A DNA stretch of 60,521 nt from Nostocales cyanobacterium LEGE 11386 (GCA_015207155.1 JADEXK010000036.1:1-60521); one strand, 5' to 3'. Positions 25,897 to 34,617 are shown, counted from the stretch's first letter. Numbers and translations: made by a program. The notes: a model not told the origin generated them from the letters alone.

Positions 25897-26447
25897 CACT
25901 AGCATATATTATTGCAGAAGGTGAAAGAGATATAGAAATTTTACAGAAATTGTTGCCAAAAAATCTGATTCAAGATATCCAATTTATAGCAGGTGGAGGT
26001 TCTTACAGAGCGCGTTCTTTAGCTACTTCACTTCTAGCGACTCGAAAAATACCAGTTGTTCTTGTCATCGATGCAGATACAGATAACGAATCTCAAATAT
26101 TTGAAAAGCACGATTTAATTAATTATGTATTAACTCAAGCATCCTCTGGTATTCCCTTTAAACTATTTTTGGCTATTCCTCAATTAGAAATTGTATTTTT
26201 ACAAGATAAAACCTTGATTGAGAAAATAGCACAACGGAAATTTAATGATTTAGAATGGCAATTTGCACAAAGCAAACCTAAAGATTTTTTAGAGACAGTT
26301 TTAGGAAAAGAACACTCAATAAATGAGAGAATATTTAGCGATATCAATGATAAAGAAATTAAGATATTGCAACAACACCCATTAATTCAAGAAATGATCG
26401 TTTTTTTATCATCTCTGATATCTGATGTAATAACAGCACAGCGATAA
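25893..26447 (+). CDS. TOPRIM-like domain protein
   Basis: The 184-residue protein starts inside the stop of the preceding fragment (ATGA overlap). Its first part looks like a TOPRIM fold: a strand with an acidic residue (YIIAEGERD, E9), then VVLVIDADTDNE, with D60, D62 and D64 as the DxD-type metal-binding group. Stand-alone TOPRIM proteins of this size occur in OLD-like nuclease and other anti-phage contexts in bacteria. Residues 95-184 are helical and unassigned. The codon use is less AT-rich than that of the two minus-strand island genes. Function is unknown; a nuclease or nucleic-acid-binding role is inferred. Confidence 0.6.
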   Translation: MTLAYIIAEGERDIEILQKLLPKNLIQDIQFIAGGGSYRARSLATSLLATRKIPVVLVIDADTDNESQIFEKHDLINYVLTQASSGIPFKLFLAIPQLEIVFLQDKTLIEKIAQRKFNDLEWQFAQSKPKDFLETVLGKEHSINERIFSDINDKEIKILQQHPLIQEMIVFLSSLISDVITAQR

Positions 26448-26524
26448 TGGGTTAGCGACAGCGTAACACACCAAACTAATAACCTAAATGTAAATATTTG
26501 CTGAGATTGCAAAGGTCAATAACC

Positions 26525-26657
26525 ATGTTTACCAGATTATTCGGTACGCCTCATCCACCTGAATATCAGCAGCTATTATGTAAATAAGAGATGACATAGA
26601 AATCGAACAATGACTGATACACCTGGAAAAGTTAACCTCACCTTAGAATTAACGTGA
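26525..26657 (+). other. Two tiny gene scraps at the island edge
   Basis: Two short frames follow each other. ATG 26525 encodes 20 residues (MFTRLFGTPHPPEYQQLLCK). ATG 26610 encodes 15 residues (MTDTPGKVNLTLELT). Both look like the first codons of normal genes that have lost the rest. Just before them, GGGTTAGCGACAGCGTAACA (26449-26468) looks like a dispersed cyanobacterial repeat. I treat them as decay products, not genes. Confidence 0.25.
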
Positions 26658-26719
26658 GTTTGACAAAGGGAACAAAGAGAAAACGACATCCAATTTGTGA
26701 ACGTACATCAGCACTTCAT

Positions 26720-27673
26720 CTAAGGACGTTTACGATTACAGTACAGTACCAACAGCACAAATAATCCTAGTCCAAATAAATACTTAAATGGGTCTGGTAC
26801 TTGAGGATTAGGGGATAAAAACCCTTCGATAATACCAGCAATAATCAACATTGGCACAATGCCAAATACTAACTGTACGGACTGAGAACCATAAAATTTT
26901 AACGCATCACCCCGGCGAAATTTCCCAGGAAATAAAATTGCTCTTGCTAGCAAAAAACCTGCCCCACCAGCAAAAAAAATAGCGGGTAACTCTAGGGAAC
27001 CGTGGGGAAAAACAAATGCCCAAAAGGGATAAGCCAAATTATTTTGACCAACTAAGGTACTAATAGCACCAATTAATAAGCCATTAAATATCATTAAAAA
27101 AGTTGTGTATGCGCCGGCTGTCATGCCACCAGCTACAGCACCAAAAGATACAGCAAGATTATTAATCATAATCCCACTGGATGCTAGAGGTTCAATACCG
27201 ATAATCGAACCCATCCATAATTTACCCTCGTCGCGCACCTGAGAAATTAAACCTTCTGGTACTATCAGAGACATAAAAGTGGGGTCTTGCCATGCATACC
27301 ACCAAGCAACTACTACCCCCAATAAAAATAGGGCAGTAGCGGTGGCAATATAAGGAAATGTTTGCTGCACTACTGCTGGTAATCCCCAACGGTAGAATTC
27401 CACAACTGCGTGCCATTCCTGTCGTCGCGAACCTTGGTAAATCTGTGTATAGGCACGAGTTGTCAGTGATTGTAAGCTGTGGATCAAAGTATTGCTAATT
27501 TGTTGTGTTCGGGCACGTGCCAAATCTGCCGACACAGAACGATACAAACTCGCTAATTCTCTAATTTCTAACGCCTGTAAGGACTTTAGCCCTTTTGTTT
27601 CTACCTGCTTTAATAAGGCATCTAAACGTTGCCAATTGATTTCTCGTCGGGCAATCCAACGTTGAATATTCAT
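26720..27673 (-). CDS. SpoIIM/DUF95-family membrane protein
   Basis: The 317-residue integral membrane protein begins with a cytoplasmic helical region (about 1-105, WIARREINWQRLDALLKQ). It continues with about six membrane segments, including ATALFLLGVVVAWWYAW and a Gly-rich FGAVAGGMTAGAYTTFLMIF. FPHGSLELPAIFFAGGAGF is the family hallmark. In sporulating bacteria SpoIIM works in engulfment. In non-sporulating organisms such as cyanobacteria the homologues occur next to RDD, MoxR and DUF58 genes with unknown role. Here it is divergent from a membrane protein and an RDD gene, a reduced version of that neighbourhood. Confidence 0.85.
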   Translation of the reverse strand: MNIQRWIARREINWQRLDALLKQVETKGLKSLQALEIRELASLYRSVSADLARARTQQISNTLIHSLQSLTTRAYTQIYQGSRRQEWHAVVEFYRWGLPAVVQQTFPYIATATALFLLGVVVAWWYAWQDPTFMSLIVPEGLISQVRDEGKLWMGSIIGIEPLASSGIMINNLAVSFGAVAGGMTAGAYTTFLMIFNGLLIGAISTLVGQNNLAYPFWAFVFPHGSLELPAIFFAGGAGFLLARAILFPGKFRRGDALKFYGSQSVQLVFGIVPMLIIAGIIEGFLSPNPQVPDPFKYLFGLGLFVLLVLYCNRKRP

Positions 27674-27753
27674 AAATTTTGGGAATATTAAGACTTAACG
27701 TACCTTAAGATAGCCTCAAATTCTACTATGTATTTCCAGGAAGTTTGATTATT

Positions 27754-28608
27754 ATGTCTGAAAATTTTGGTTCTCCTAGTCCTACGCAACCATTGAGTGT
27801 TGGCAATGTTGTGAGTGCGGGAATGCGATTATATCGTTCTCATCTCAAAGATTATTTCTTACTGGCTCTTCGGGCTTATGTGTGGTTAATTGTTCCAGTT
27901 TATGGATGGGCAAAATTTTATGCACTGACAGCGTTAATTTCCCGCCTAGCTTTTGGCGAATTAGTCAATCAACCTGAGAGTATTTCATCAGGTGAGCGTT
28001 TCGTCAATTCACGATTGTGGCAGTTTTTGCTGGCGATGTTGTTACTTTTTCTTGTGGGTATAGGAATTGGCGTCGGTATTCTGGTTTTAATTTTTTTATT
28101 GGGCATTTTATCAATAGTGCTAGTTGGCGGTACAGGTCAGCAAGGAAATCCTGCTACTGTGCTTTTCTTCAGTCTGATTGGCTTTGTGGTGGGTATTGTC
28201 GCATTGGTGGCAGTTTTGTGGCTGGTGACACGGTTTTATTTGGTGGATTTGCCCCTTGCTGTTGAGGAAAACGTTGATGGTACATCAGCTATTAGTCGTA
28301 GCTGGGGGTTAACTCAGGGTTCTGTCTGGCGGATTCTGTTGATTTCATTTGTGGCATTTTTAATCACACTACCTATTCAAGTGTTGATTCAGATTGTTTC
28401 CACTGCGATTCAGCTGGTCTTCTTACCCTTATTAACAGAAAATTATGCTGTATTTGTTCCGTTATTTTACGTACTAGTCTTTGCTTTAGGCATCGCCGGA
28501 GGTGCGTTGATTGTACCGTTCTGGCAAACAGTCAAAGCTGTCATCTATTATGACCTGCGGAGTCGCCGTGAGGGGTTAGGCTTGAAGTTACGCGATCGCG
28601 AAATTTAA
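27754..28608 (+). CDS. Polytopic membrane protein next to RDD gene
   Basis: This 284-residue protein starts at ATG 27754, with AGGA at 27739 upstream; TTG 27745 is too close to that site. A soluble start (GNVVSAGMRLYRSHLKDYFLLALRAYVW) is followed by about six hydrophobic segments. These include FLLAMLLLFLVGIGIGVGIL and FVVGIVALVAVLWLV. The segment FYLVDLPLAVEENVDGTSAISRS, an amphipathic stretch before the last helices, is typical of membrane proteins resembling the glycerophosphodiester phosphodiesterase membrane domain. Its function is unknown. It is 20 bp upstream of the RDD gene and probably in one transcript with it. Confidence 0.7.
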   Translation: MSENFGSPSPTQPLSVGNVVSAGMRLYRSHLKDYFLLALRAYVWLIVPVYGWAKFYALTALISRLAFGELVNQPESISSGERFVNSRLWQFLLAMLLLFLVGIGIGVGILVLIFLLGILSIVLVGGTGQQGNPATVLFFSLIGFVVGIVALVAVLWLVTRFYLVDLPLAVEENVDGTSAISRSWGLTQGSVWRILLISFVAFLITLPIQVLIQIVSTAIQLVFLPLLTENYAVFVPLFYVLVFALGIAGGALIVPFWQTVKAVIYYDLRSRREGLGLKLRDREI

Positions 28609-28628
28609 ATGCCATTACCAAAACTATT

Positions 28629-29408
28629 ATGCACCTTTTTAACCGTGTTAAATTCCGCACCCCAGAAAGTGTAGAACTAGAATTTACCCTCGCTGGTATC
28701 GGTAATCGTGCCTGGGCTTTGATGATTGATTATCAGATTTTGGCTTTGACTTTAGCAGTGTTTATCATCGCTTGGACAATTGTTTCAGGGTTGTTAGTGG
28801 ATTTTTGGACAGAGAATTTTGGTGCGATCGCATCTGTTTGGTTAGTGGCGATCGCCTTTTTCATTCTCTTCGTTATTTACGTAGGTTATTTTGTATTTTT
28901 TGAAACTTTTTGGCAAGGTCAAACTCCCGGTAAACGCTGGGCTAAAATTCGCGTGGTGCGAGATAATGGCAGATCCATTGGACTACAACAAGCTACTTTA
29001 AGAGGCTTACTGCGACCCTTTGATGAATTTTTATTTATTGGAGCTTTTTTAATTATGTTTAGTCGCCGTGAGAAACGCCTAGGTGATTTGGCATCTGGCA
29101 CAATTGTCATTCAAGCCCAAATTCCCACTGCGTCGGCGACTGTAAAAATTTCAGAACAAGCAAAGTCACTATATCAGTATTTATTACAAATTGCCGATTT
29201 ATCAGTATTATTACCCGATGATTTTGTGGTAATTCGTGAGTATTTACAGCGACGGGATGCCATGACATCCAAGGCAAGAACCACACTAGGATTACAGTTA
29301 GTTCATCAGGTTAAAGCTATTCTTAATATAGAGCAATTACCAGAAAACTTTGCCCCTGATGTATTTTTAGAAGCTGTCTATCTTGCTTATCAACAAAAGG
29401 AATTTTAA
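28629..29408 (+). CDS. RDD-family membrane protein
   Basis: The 259-residue protein has an RDD domain (about residues 15-150) with three membrane segments: ALTLAVFIIAWTIVSGLLV, IASVWLVAIAFFILFVIYV and a third near FLFIGAFLIMF. The diagnostic charged positions are seen in WALMIDYQIL, QTPGKRWAKIRVV and FSRREKRLGDLASGT. About 100 residues of soluble C-terminal helix follow. RDD proteins are poorly understood; some are ion exchangers. It is transcribed with the preceding membrane protein and faces the SpoIIM gene. Confidence 0.85.
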   Translation: MHLFNRVKFRTPESVELEFTLAGIGNRAWALMIDYQILALTLAVFIIAWTIVSGLLVDFWTENFGAIASVWLVAIAFFILFVIYVGYFVFFETFWQGQTPGKRWAKIRVVRDNGRSIGLQQATLRGLLRPFDEFLFIGAFLIMFSRREKRLGDLASGTIVIQAQIPTASATVKISEQAKSLYQYLLQIADLSVLLPDDFVVIREYLQRRDAMTSKARTTLGLQLVHQVKAILNIEQLPENFAPDVFLEAVYLAYQQKEF

Positions 29409-29534
29409 CAAGGATTGGGAATTGGGTATGGGGAATTGGGCATTGGGCATTGGGGAAAAAACTTAATATTAGTAATCACCTTTTGTCCCCTTGTCCTCTC
29501 ATGCCCGTGTTCCCTTGTCCCCAATCCCCAATTC
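29409..29534. repeat. GGGGAAT/CTTGTCC tandem heptamers
   Basis: Runs of GGGAATTGGG, GGGCATT and CTTGTCC variants extend from the RDD stop codon into the 3' end of the next minus-strand gene. The block matches the repeats at both window ends. The two halves are roughly complementary and may act as a folded transcription end between convergent genes. Confidence 0.65.
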
Positions 29535-30323
29535 CTAAAAATCTAAACTCGGCCAGTCTGGTTCACGATAATAGTAGGTCATATCGTCAAATTTCCGCAG
29601 TTCGACGCGGTGGATCAAAAATTCGGGAGAATTCAATAGCCATTGCTGATTCAGCTGAGAAAGCATGGTGCTGAGATTTGCCCGGTCTAAATCTGGCGAA
29701 ATTTCTCCAAAATAGCCTAATGTGATGTGGGCCATAAAATGATAATGCTGTTCAATACCCAAAGCAATTAACTTGGGATTTTGATAGATTTTACGGCGAA
29801 GTTGAATAATCTGCTCATAGCAGCGTTCATCTTGGGGTACTAAACAAACACCTACAGCTCTTGGCATCACAATCAATCCCAACATTTGCCATTGAATCGG
29901 CATAGTCCCGCTTGTCATGGATTGTTGATACTGCTGAAATATTTCAACACAACAAGAGCGTAATTGTTGTTCAAATTCAGGGTTTTCTGCACAGGCGTGA
30001 CGATAAGCATTGTCCCAAATCAAGTCTGCCAAAGTCAGATGAAAGCTAGCCGGGGGTAGAGGGACAATCAAATCACTGTTTATAGGCAACTGTAGCAGTT
30101 CCTGCTGGTAGGCTTGTAAGTTGGTATAGAAAGCAGAGTTTTTTGCTTCTTCTTCCGCAGGCGGGGTAATTAGTGAATACCCAGGAAAAGGTGCGGCTTG
30201 TCTAGATCCAGAATGCAATTGAAACTTAGCAGATTCCTGGATATGTTGAATTTGGGATCTGTAAGCTTCTGGTAGCGTCATTCTCGCCACCCGATTCAGG
30301 TAAGTTTGATAGTTGTCGTCCAA
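29535..30323 (-). CDS. 2H-type phosphoesterase-like protein (DUF1868)
   Basis: The 262-residue cytoplasmic protein carries two H-x-T motifs, FHLTLAD (about residue 94) and AHITLGYF (about residue 198), the signature of the 2H phosphoesterase superfamily. Such enzymes act on cyclic phosphodiesters or 2'-5' RNA linkages. The flanking sequence (FPGYSLITPP, then RVELRKFDDMTYY) matches DUF1868. The start is a TTG at 30323, kept because the following residues (YLNRVARMTLPEAY) look like family sequence. ATG 30281 is the alternative. Substrate unknown. It is a single gene. Confidence 0.75.
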   Translation of the reverse strand: MDDNYQTYLNRVARMTLPEAYRSQIQHIQESAKFQLHSGSRQAAPFPGYSLITPPAEEEAKNSAFYTNLQAYQQELLQLPINSDLIVPLPPASFHLTLADLIWDNAYRHACAENPEFEQQLRSCCVEIFQQYQQSMTSGTMPIQWQMLGLIVMPRAVGVCLVPQDERCYEQIIQLRRKIYQNPKLIALGIEQHYHFMAHITLGYFGEISPDLDRANLSTMLSQLNQQWLLNSPEFLIHRVELRKFDDMTYYYREPDWPSLDF

Positions 30324-30466
30324 TCTTCGTAGCCTCGCGCTCTCTCTTGATAGATTTTAGGGAAATTTACTCAGATTAACAGAGTGATTTAAAAAGTATT
30401 TAGCTTCATCCGCGATTTATCCCAGTTTTTCTAGAAAATTGAGATGAATCGCCGGACAAATGACCA

Positions 30467-31186
30467 TCAATATTGCCAACATTGCAAATGCCAGCCAAAA
30501 CCTGCCACAGCAACAGCAGCAACATAATTGTCAGCAGGTGCTAGCTCGAAGAGACTCCAATCTTGAGATGTCTGCAACTTGGCTGGTTCTGTGGGATTTA
30601 GCAATACTTCAATTTGTTCTAACTGGGCTAATCCTTCTCCAGTTGCTTTTAAATACGCTTCCTTACAAGTCCAGTAGCGAAAAAACACTTTTTGTTGTTG
30701 GTTAGCGGATAGCGATCGCACCATGTCATATTCTCCAGGTAAAAAGAACCTTTTGGCAAGGGCTTTCAGGTCAGATACTGGGCGGATATATTCTAAATCT
30801 ATCCCGATTTGGCGATGATAATTCACTGCACACAGTGCTAATCCCTGAGAGTGGGACAAGTTAAACGATAAGCCACTGTGAGATAAATTTTCGGCTAACA
30901 CGGGTTTACCACGGTTTTCATAATCAAACCGCACTTGTCGCGGCTCTATAGCCAAGTAGCTACCCAATATATTCCTCAGGATACCGCGACCGGCGATGAA
31001 ACGCTGCCGATGCTCCTGAAAATGGAATCGGTGAGCACGAGTCAATTCATCACTGGAAAGGGTTGCTACCAAATTTTGTAGCTGTGGTTCTGGAACATCA
31101 AGATTAATTCGCCAGACATGAATATCATCTGGTAATAAAGTTAAATCTGTGGGTACAGGTAGCCATAAAGAATTAAGAGCCGTCAT
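30467..31186 (-). CDS. hetI: 4'-phosphopantetheinyl transferase, HetI/Sfp type
   Basis: Transfers the 4'-phosphopantetheine arm of CoA to carrier proteins of fatty-acid, polyketide and peptide synthases. At 239 residues it has the usual two-lobed Sfp size. Metal- and CoA-binding motifs are visible: GRGILRNILG, FNLSHSQGLALCAV, QIGIDLEYIRP and FFRYWTCKEAYLKATGEGL. Near-full-length similarity to Anabaena HetI is evident from memory of that protein. In Anabaena hetI lies beside hetN and the hgl genes and is needed for heterocyst glycolipids. Here none of these are adjacent. This may be the only such transferase of the genome, serving all carrier proteins. Confidence 0.88.
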   Translation of the reverse strand: MTALNSLWLPVPTDLTLLPDDIHVWRINLDVPEPQLQNLVATLSSDELTRAHRFHFQEHRQRFIAGRGILRNILGSYLAIEPRQVRFDYENRGKPVLAENLSHSGLSFNLSHSQGLALCAVNYHRQIGIDLEYIRPVSDLKALAKRFFLPGEYDMVRSLSANQQQKVFFRYWTCKEAYLKATGEGLAQLEQIEVLLNPTEPAKLQTSQDWSLFELAPADNYVAAVAVAGFGWHLQCWQY

Positions 31187-31297
31187 TGATTAGATGGTGC
31201 ATGTCACTTTAATTTGGCATTTTGGCACACCTAATTTTAAAAGGACAGATACACTGTGTAAGTGGGATACATTTCATGTGCAAAGTACTAAAAATTG

Positions 31298-31329
31298 AAA
31301 TCCCTCGACTAGTTACCGAGGGATTTTTT
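31298..31329. terminator. Bidirectional intrinsic terminator
   Basis: AAATCCCTCG (31298-31307) and CGAGGGATTT (31317-31326) form a perfect 10-bp stem with a 9-nt loop. On the plus strand the right arm runs directly into six T (31324-31329). On the minus strand CAATTTTTAG follows the stem. It fits as the end of the minus-strand PEP-CTERM gene. The better T run is on the plus strand, where no gene precedes it. Confidence 0.8.
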
Positions 31330-31440
31330 ATCCACGCGATCGCCACCTGATATCCAGCTAAGATTCAAGCAGAGGTGTAGCATCTGGTTTATATGAAAAT
31401 AAATGATATTTTCCAGATATATTTGTTTGTGCTATTTAAA

Positions 31441-32706
31441 TCAACCCTTTGTCGGCATAAATCGATGTTTGTAATTGAGTATGCCTAGTACAAGAGTTAA
31501 CAACAGTAGGGCTTTGAGTGCTGATGGTTCTGGCACTTGTTTTCCTACCTCCGTTGGCGGTGGGGGAATAGTTGGATTACCCGTACCTTCAGGGAATTCA
31601 TTGCTGGGAGAACCGTTGTTATCGGGAATAACATTGCTGGGAGTTTCAGGTATAACTTCTACGACATTAGCTGGCTGACTTGAGTCATTATCTCCTCCCA
31701 GGCTAAACAGCAAAAAAAGCAGAGGCATCAAGGCTGCATAAGGTAGCAAGGAACTACCTCCTGACGGTAATAAAACTTCTTCAAAGAAAGGAGTATCTAG
31801 GGCGATAATCGTTTCTTCTCCCCCCAGTACTGGATTTTCGCTCAGAAAAGTATCTCCCCCAGGAGGTTGTACTCCAGATGGAGTCAAGGTATCTGGAACA
31901 GTAACTAATCTTCGTCCATACCAACCATCATTGGGAGTGCCTGGAGAGTAAGGATAAGAAAGTAGTTTTAAAACGCTTTCTCTCAATGCTCTTTCATCAC
32001 CAGTATTTAATGCGCGTAACCCTCTAGAAATATTACTCAAATAAAACTGAGTCATATCTGGCGGCAAATCCAGAGAATCAACCTGCTGTTCAAAGTTGGG
32101 AATTGCTGATATCTCTTCCAAGAGAACACGTCCGTAAGAGAGTTTAAAGTTTACTAATCCATCACGGAGACTGATCTCTCTACCTCTTGATGACGGTGAC
32201 CAGGCAAAGTTATTGGTGACAGCTTCCAGTCCTGGCACAGGAGTGCGACTTACAGACTGCCCAAGAACGTATCGATATCCGTCTACAATAGATGGATCTT
32301 CATTCCGCCAAAATGAGGCATAGGGAATTTTAGGTAGTTGAGGATTGTTATTGTAAAAGGCAGCAAAGTTACGGTAGTTATCTTGACCACCTGCTGCTCG
32401 CATCAACATCTGATAGTAGTTAGTACCATTAGACTGATTGATGATTTCCTCGACTACTGTGGCAGTTTTGTTACAGCCAAGACCAACTCCGATAGTACAG
32501 TCAGGCATAACCCGGATCTGGCGTATATTGTCATTATTCTGACGCTGAAACTCCAGAAACTCTGGCTCCTGTCCTTGGGGGATAGAATAACGTTCGTTAA
32601 CACGTAACTGTGCAGTAGCTGACTCGCAAATTGTCAGCACTACTACGAAAGATGAGCATAAGATGGCAATGCTTTTAAAAGTTGACTTGAACAAGATACA
32701 CCTCAA
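31441..32706 (-). CDS. Secreted protein with PEP-CTERM-like C terminus
   Basis: The 421-residue protein begins with a signal peptide (hydrophobic SIAILCSSFVVVLTICESATA, cleavage near ATAQL, about residue 33). The ectodomain of about 270 residues has a Cys pair (MPDCTIGVGLGCNK). Its repeated SYGRVLLEEIS and SLDLPPDMTQFYL segments recall the DUF1400-type extension of cyanobacterial hydrolases, but no hydrolase core is present. A hydrophobic stretch (LLPYAALMPLLFLLFSL) precedes a Pro/Asn-rich linker. The C-terminal VPEPSALKALLLLTLVLGI with a basic end (NYKHR) is a PEP-CTERM module. Function unknown. A related secreted protein lies upstream. Confidence 0.75.
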   Translation of the reverse strand: MRCILFKSTFKSIAILCSSFVVVLTICESATAQLRVNERYSIPQGQEPEFLEFQRQNNDNIRQIRVMPDCTIGVGLGCNKTATVVEEIINQSNGTNYYQMLMRAAGGQDNYRNFAAFYNNNPQLPKIPYASFWRNEDPSIVDGYRYVLGQSVSRTPVPGLEAVTNNFAWSPSSRGREISLRDGLVNFKLSYGRVLLEEISAIPNFEQQVDSLDLPPDMTQFYLSNISRGLRALNTGDERALRESVLKLLSYPYSPGTPNDGWYGRRLVTVPDTLTPSGVQPPGGDTFLSENPVLGGEETIIALDTPFFEEVLLPSGGSSLLPYAALMPLLFLLFSLGGDNDSSQPANVVEVIPETPSNVIPDNNGSPSNEFPEGTGNPTIPPPPTEVGKQVPEPSALKALLLLTLVLGILNYKHRFMPTKG

Positions 32707-32770
32707 TCAAATACACAGAACATTTACTGACCATAATTAACCAAGAATTACGTACAAGTGACGGAAAAAT

Positions 32771-32866
32771 GTATCGCTACGTAAAGCCTTGACGGACATG
32801 GCTACGCTTACAACGTAGTCTGCCGTAGGCATAAGCTCCGCTAACGCGTAGCGCATACTAAAGAGA
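32771..32866. repeat. Complex palindromic dispersed repeat
   Basis: Imperfect, interlocking palindromes built from words such as CGCTACGTAAAGCC, GGCTACGCTTAC, AACGTAG, CTGCCGTAGGCAT and GCTAACGCGTAGC. These modules are frequent in Nostoc-type genomes. Noncoding; between two minus-strand secreted-protein genes. Confidence 0.6.
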
Positions 32867-32923
32867 ACACTGAGTAATGAGAGTTTAAGAGTTATTTGCT
32901 TATGTTTTATTAAAAACTAAGTA

Positions 32924-33607
32924 TTATTTCTGTTTTGGTTTTAAAATTTCGCTCCAAGATGGTTGCAATCTACTTTTCACAGACCCAGCACTTAATTTAC
33001 TAGGTGATTGAATGTTGATTGTGATTGCCGTACCTTTGAGTTCTCCTGTTGAGAGTGTGTGGTACAAAACTAATGCACGGTTGGGTTGGTCAAAGAGAAA
33101 CCCACGACGGGAGGCTTCTATTTTTCTGTCCTTGACTAGAGAAATAAAGGTTTCTAAATATCTACGTACACTTTGACGGTTCTCTGGACTGGTATTCATG
33201 TGACGCTCCACAAGAGTCATGAAGAAGTCAATGCTGCGATTTTCTTGTCCCTCTATCAAATTACCGCCGTCGAGAAAAGTACTACCGATGAGTTTGCCAT
33301 CAAGCTCTTGCACCTTAAACAGGGTGAAATAACGCTCCTCTTTCTTGGGATCGTTGACATAACATACCCAAGCACCATCTTGGCTCTGGGTAAAACCTTC
33401 CTCGGCAAGATAAGAAAGTAAAGAATTATTTTGCCTGCTTGGTAGTGGTGGTAATAAATCTGCAACTGGATCTAAAGAGCAAAGTCTCTGGGTGGTTGTT
33501 TGTTGAGGTGCAACAGGAGCCTCCTGTGCGATCGCGACAGCAGACATTGCAGCCAATGTCAAGACTTGCAGGATAAATACTCTAGACAAGCGAAAAATTA
33601 TTTTCAT
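32924..33607 (-). CDS. Secreted hypothetical protein
   Basis: The 227-residue protein has a clear signal peptide (IFRLSRVFILQVLTLAAMSA, cleavage near AIAQE, residue about 27). The mature part begins Pro/Gln-rich and contains two Cys residues (RLCSLDPVADLLPP and WVCYVNDP) that could form a disulfide. The rest is a mixed helix/strand domain without catalytic motifs I know. No membrane segment follows, so it should be periplasmic or extracellular. It is on the same strand as the PEP-CTERM-like gene 217 bp downstream, but a repeat sits between them. Confidence 0.65.
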   Translation of the reverse strand: MKIIFRLSRVFILQVLTLAAMSAVAIAQEAPVAPQQTTTQRLCSLDPVADLLPPLPSRQNNSLLSYLAEEGFTQSQDGAWVCYVNDPKKEERYFTLFKVQELDGKLIGSTFLDGGNLIEGQENRSIDFFMTLVERHMNTSPENRQSVRRYLETFISLVKDRKIEASRRGFLFDQPNRALVLYHTLSTGELKGTAITINIQSPSKLSAGSVKSRLQPSWSEILKPKQK

Positions 33608-34617
33608 CTTCTTTTCCTTTAGCGTTGTTCTAAGTTATCAATGATACTAAACTTTTTACGTAAGTGCTGATATTTAGACCATAAGTTGAAAGTAACATTC
33701 ATTGCATTTAGTTTTATCGAGTTTCACGCAACATTAACTACAGGAAAAGTAAAATTTTCATGAAGTGTAAAGGGAATTAAATACTGTATGTGTTTTACAC
33801 GCTTACTATGTGAGCGAAGTGTTACTAACCGTAACATTATTAACAATGCTAGCCATTCTATTGAAAGTAGCTACGTAGTTTTAGATACTATTACCTGGGC
33901 AGTTATTGGGGGCGACGTTTAGCTCTTGCTTCAAAGAGGCTGTTACTAACTGTACTTCCAGAACTGGTGTCTAAATAATTGTGAGATGATCTCAATAGTT
34001 AAAAATTACTTACAGGATATTCTCAGCCACGCCACAAACCGAGCATTACTAACAATAGCAAGCTATGTAGCTGTTTGATATTTTTGACACCTATAAAATA
34101 GCAGCTTATATACTGCTATGACTTATTGCTATTTAAGATTAGGTTTGGCAAGCCCTATTATCACCATGTTATTTGCTATTTACCTGCTTGATAAATCGCC
34201 TACAGCTTCTTGCTGTATCTCTTAATTGAGTCACATTAATACTCTGATAAAGGCTGCCTGTTTTGATATTTGAAGCTTTTGCAAGTTTTTGTGCATATAT
34301 TGAATAACTCACCATGTTTTTGGTGATAGGTAGTGCATCCATGTATTTTTTTTAATCCAGTCCGTCATTTGATTTATGTAAATACTTATCTTTACATAGC
34401 GGTGATAATACCATTACGTAAGAATGACAAAAATACAGCATGTACAACTTTCAAAATTGAACACTGTAAATTTAACCCACACTTCATCTCAAAATGTAAA
34501 GTAATTATTCAAATATACGTATATACGTAACAACAACCATATTTATTTATACGAGCAACTTGAATTACTGACTGTTGCAGCCAGGAAAAAAGCACTCAGC
34601 ACTACTGAAACTGACGT
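33608..34617. other. One-kilobase spacer without genes
   Basis: This AT-rich stretch contains no credible gene. A 65-codon frame at 34333-34530 has no protein-like signature. Words such as CTAACAATAGCAAGC and GTTACTAACTGTA recur loosely, which suggests decayed repeats or a decayed gene. A heptamer word (AGCACTCAGCACT, 34592-34604) ends the region before cysA. Confidence 0.5.

Noticed and set aside
31187..31297. NtcA site (GTA-N8-TAC) upstream of hetI
   Set aside because: The nearest match, GTAAGTGGGATAC at about 31258, has only seven bases between the half-sites.
34333..34530. 65-codon plus-strand frame in the 1-kb spacer
   Set aside because: Composition follows the AT-rich DNA; no domain, signal peptide or good start site.
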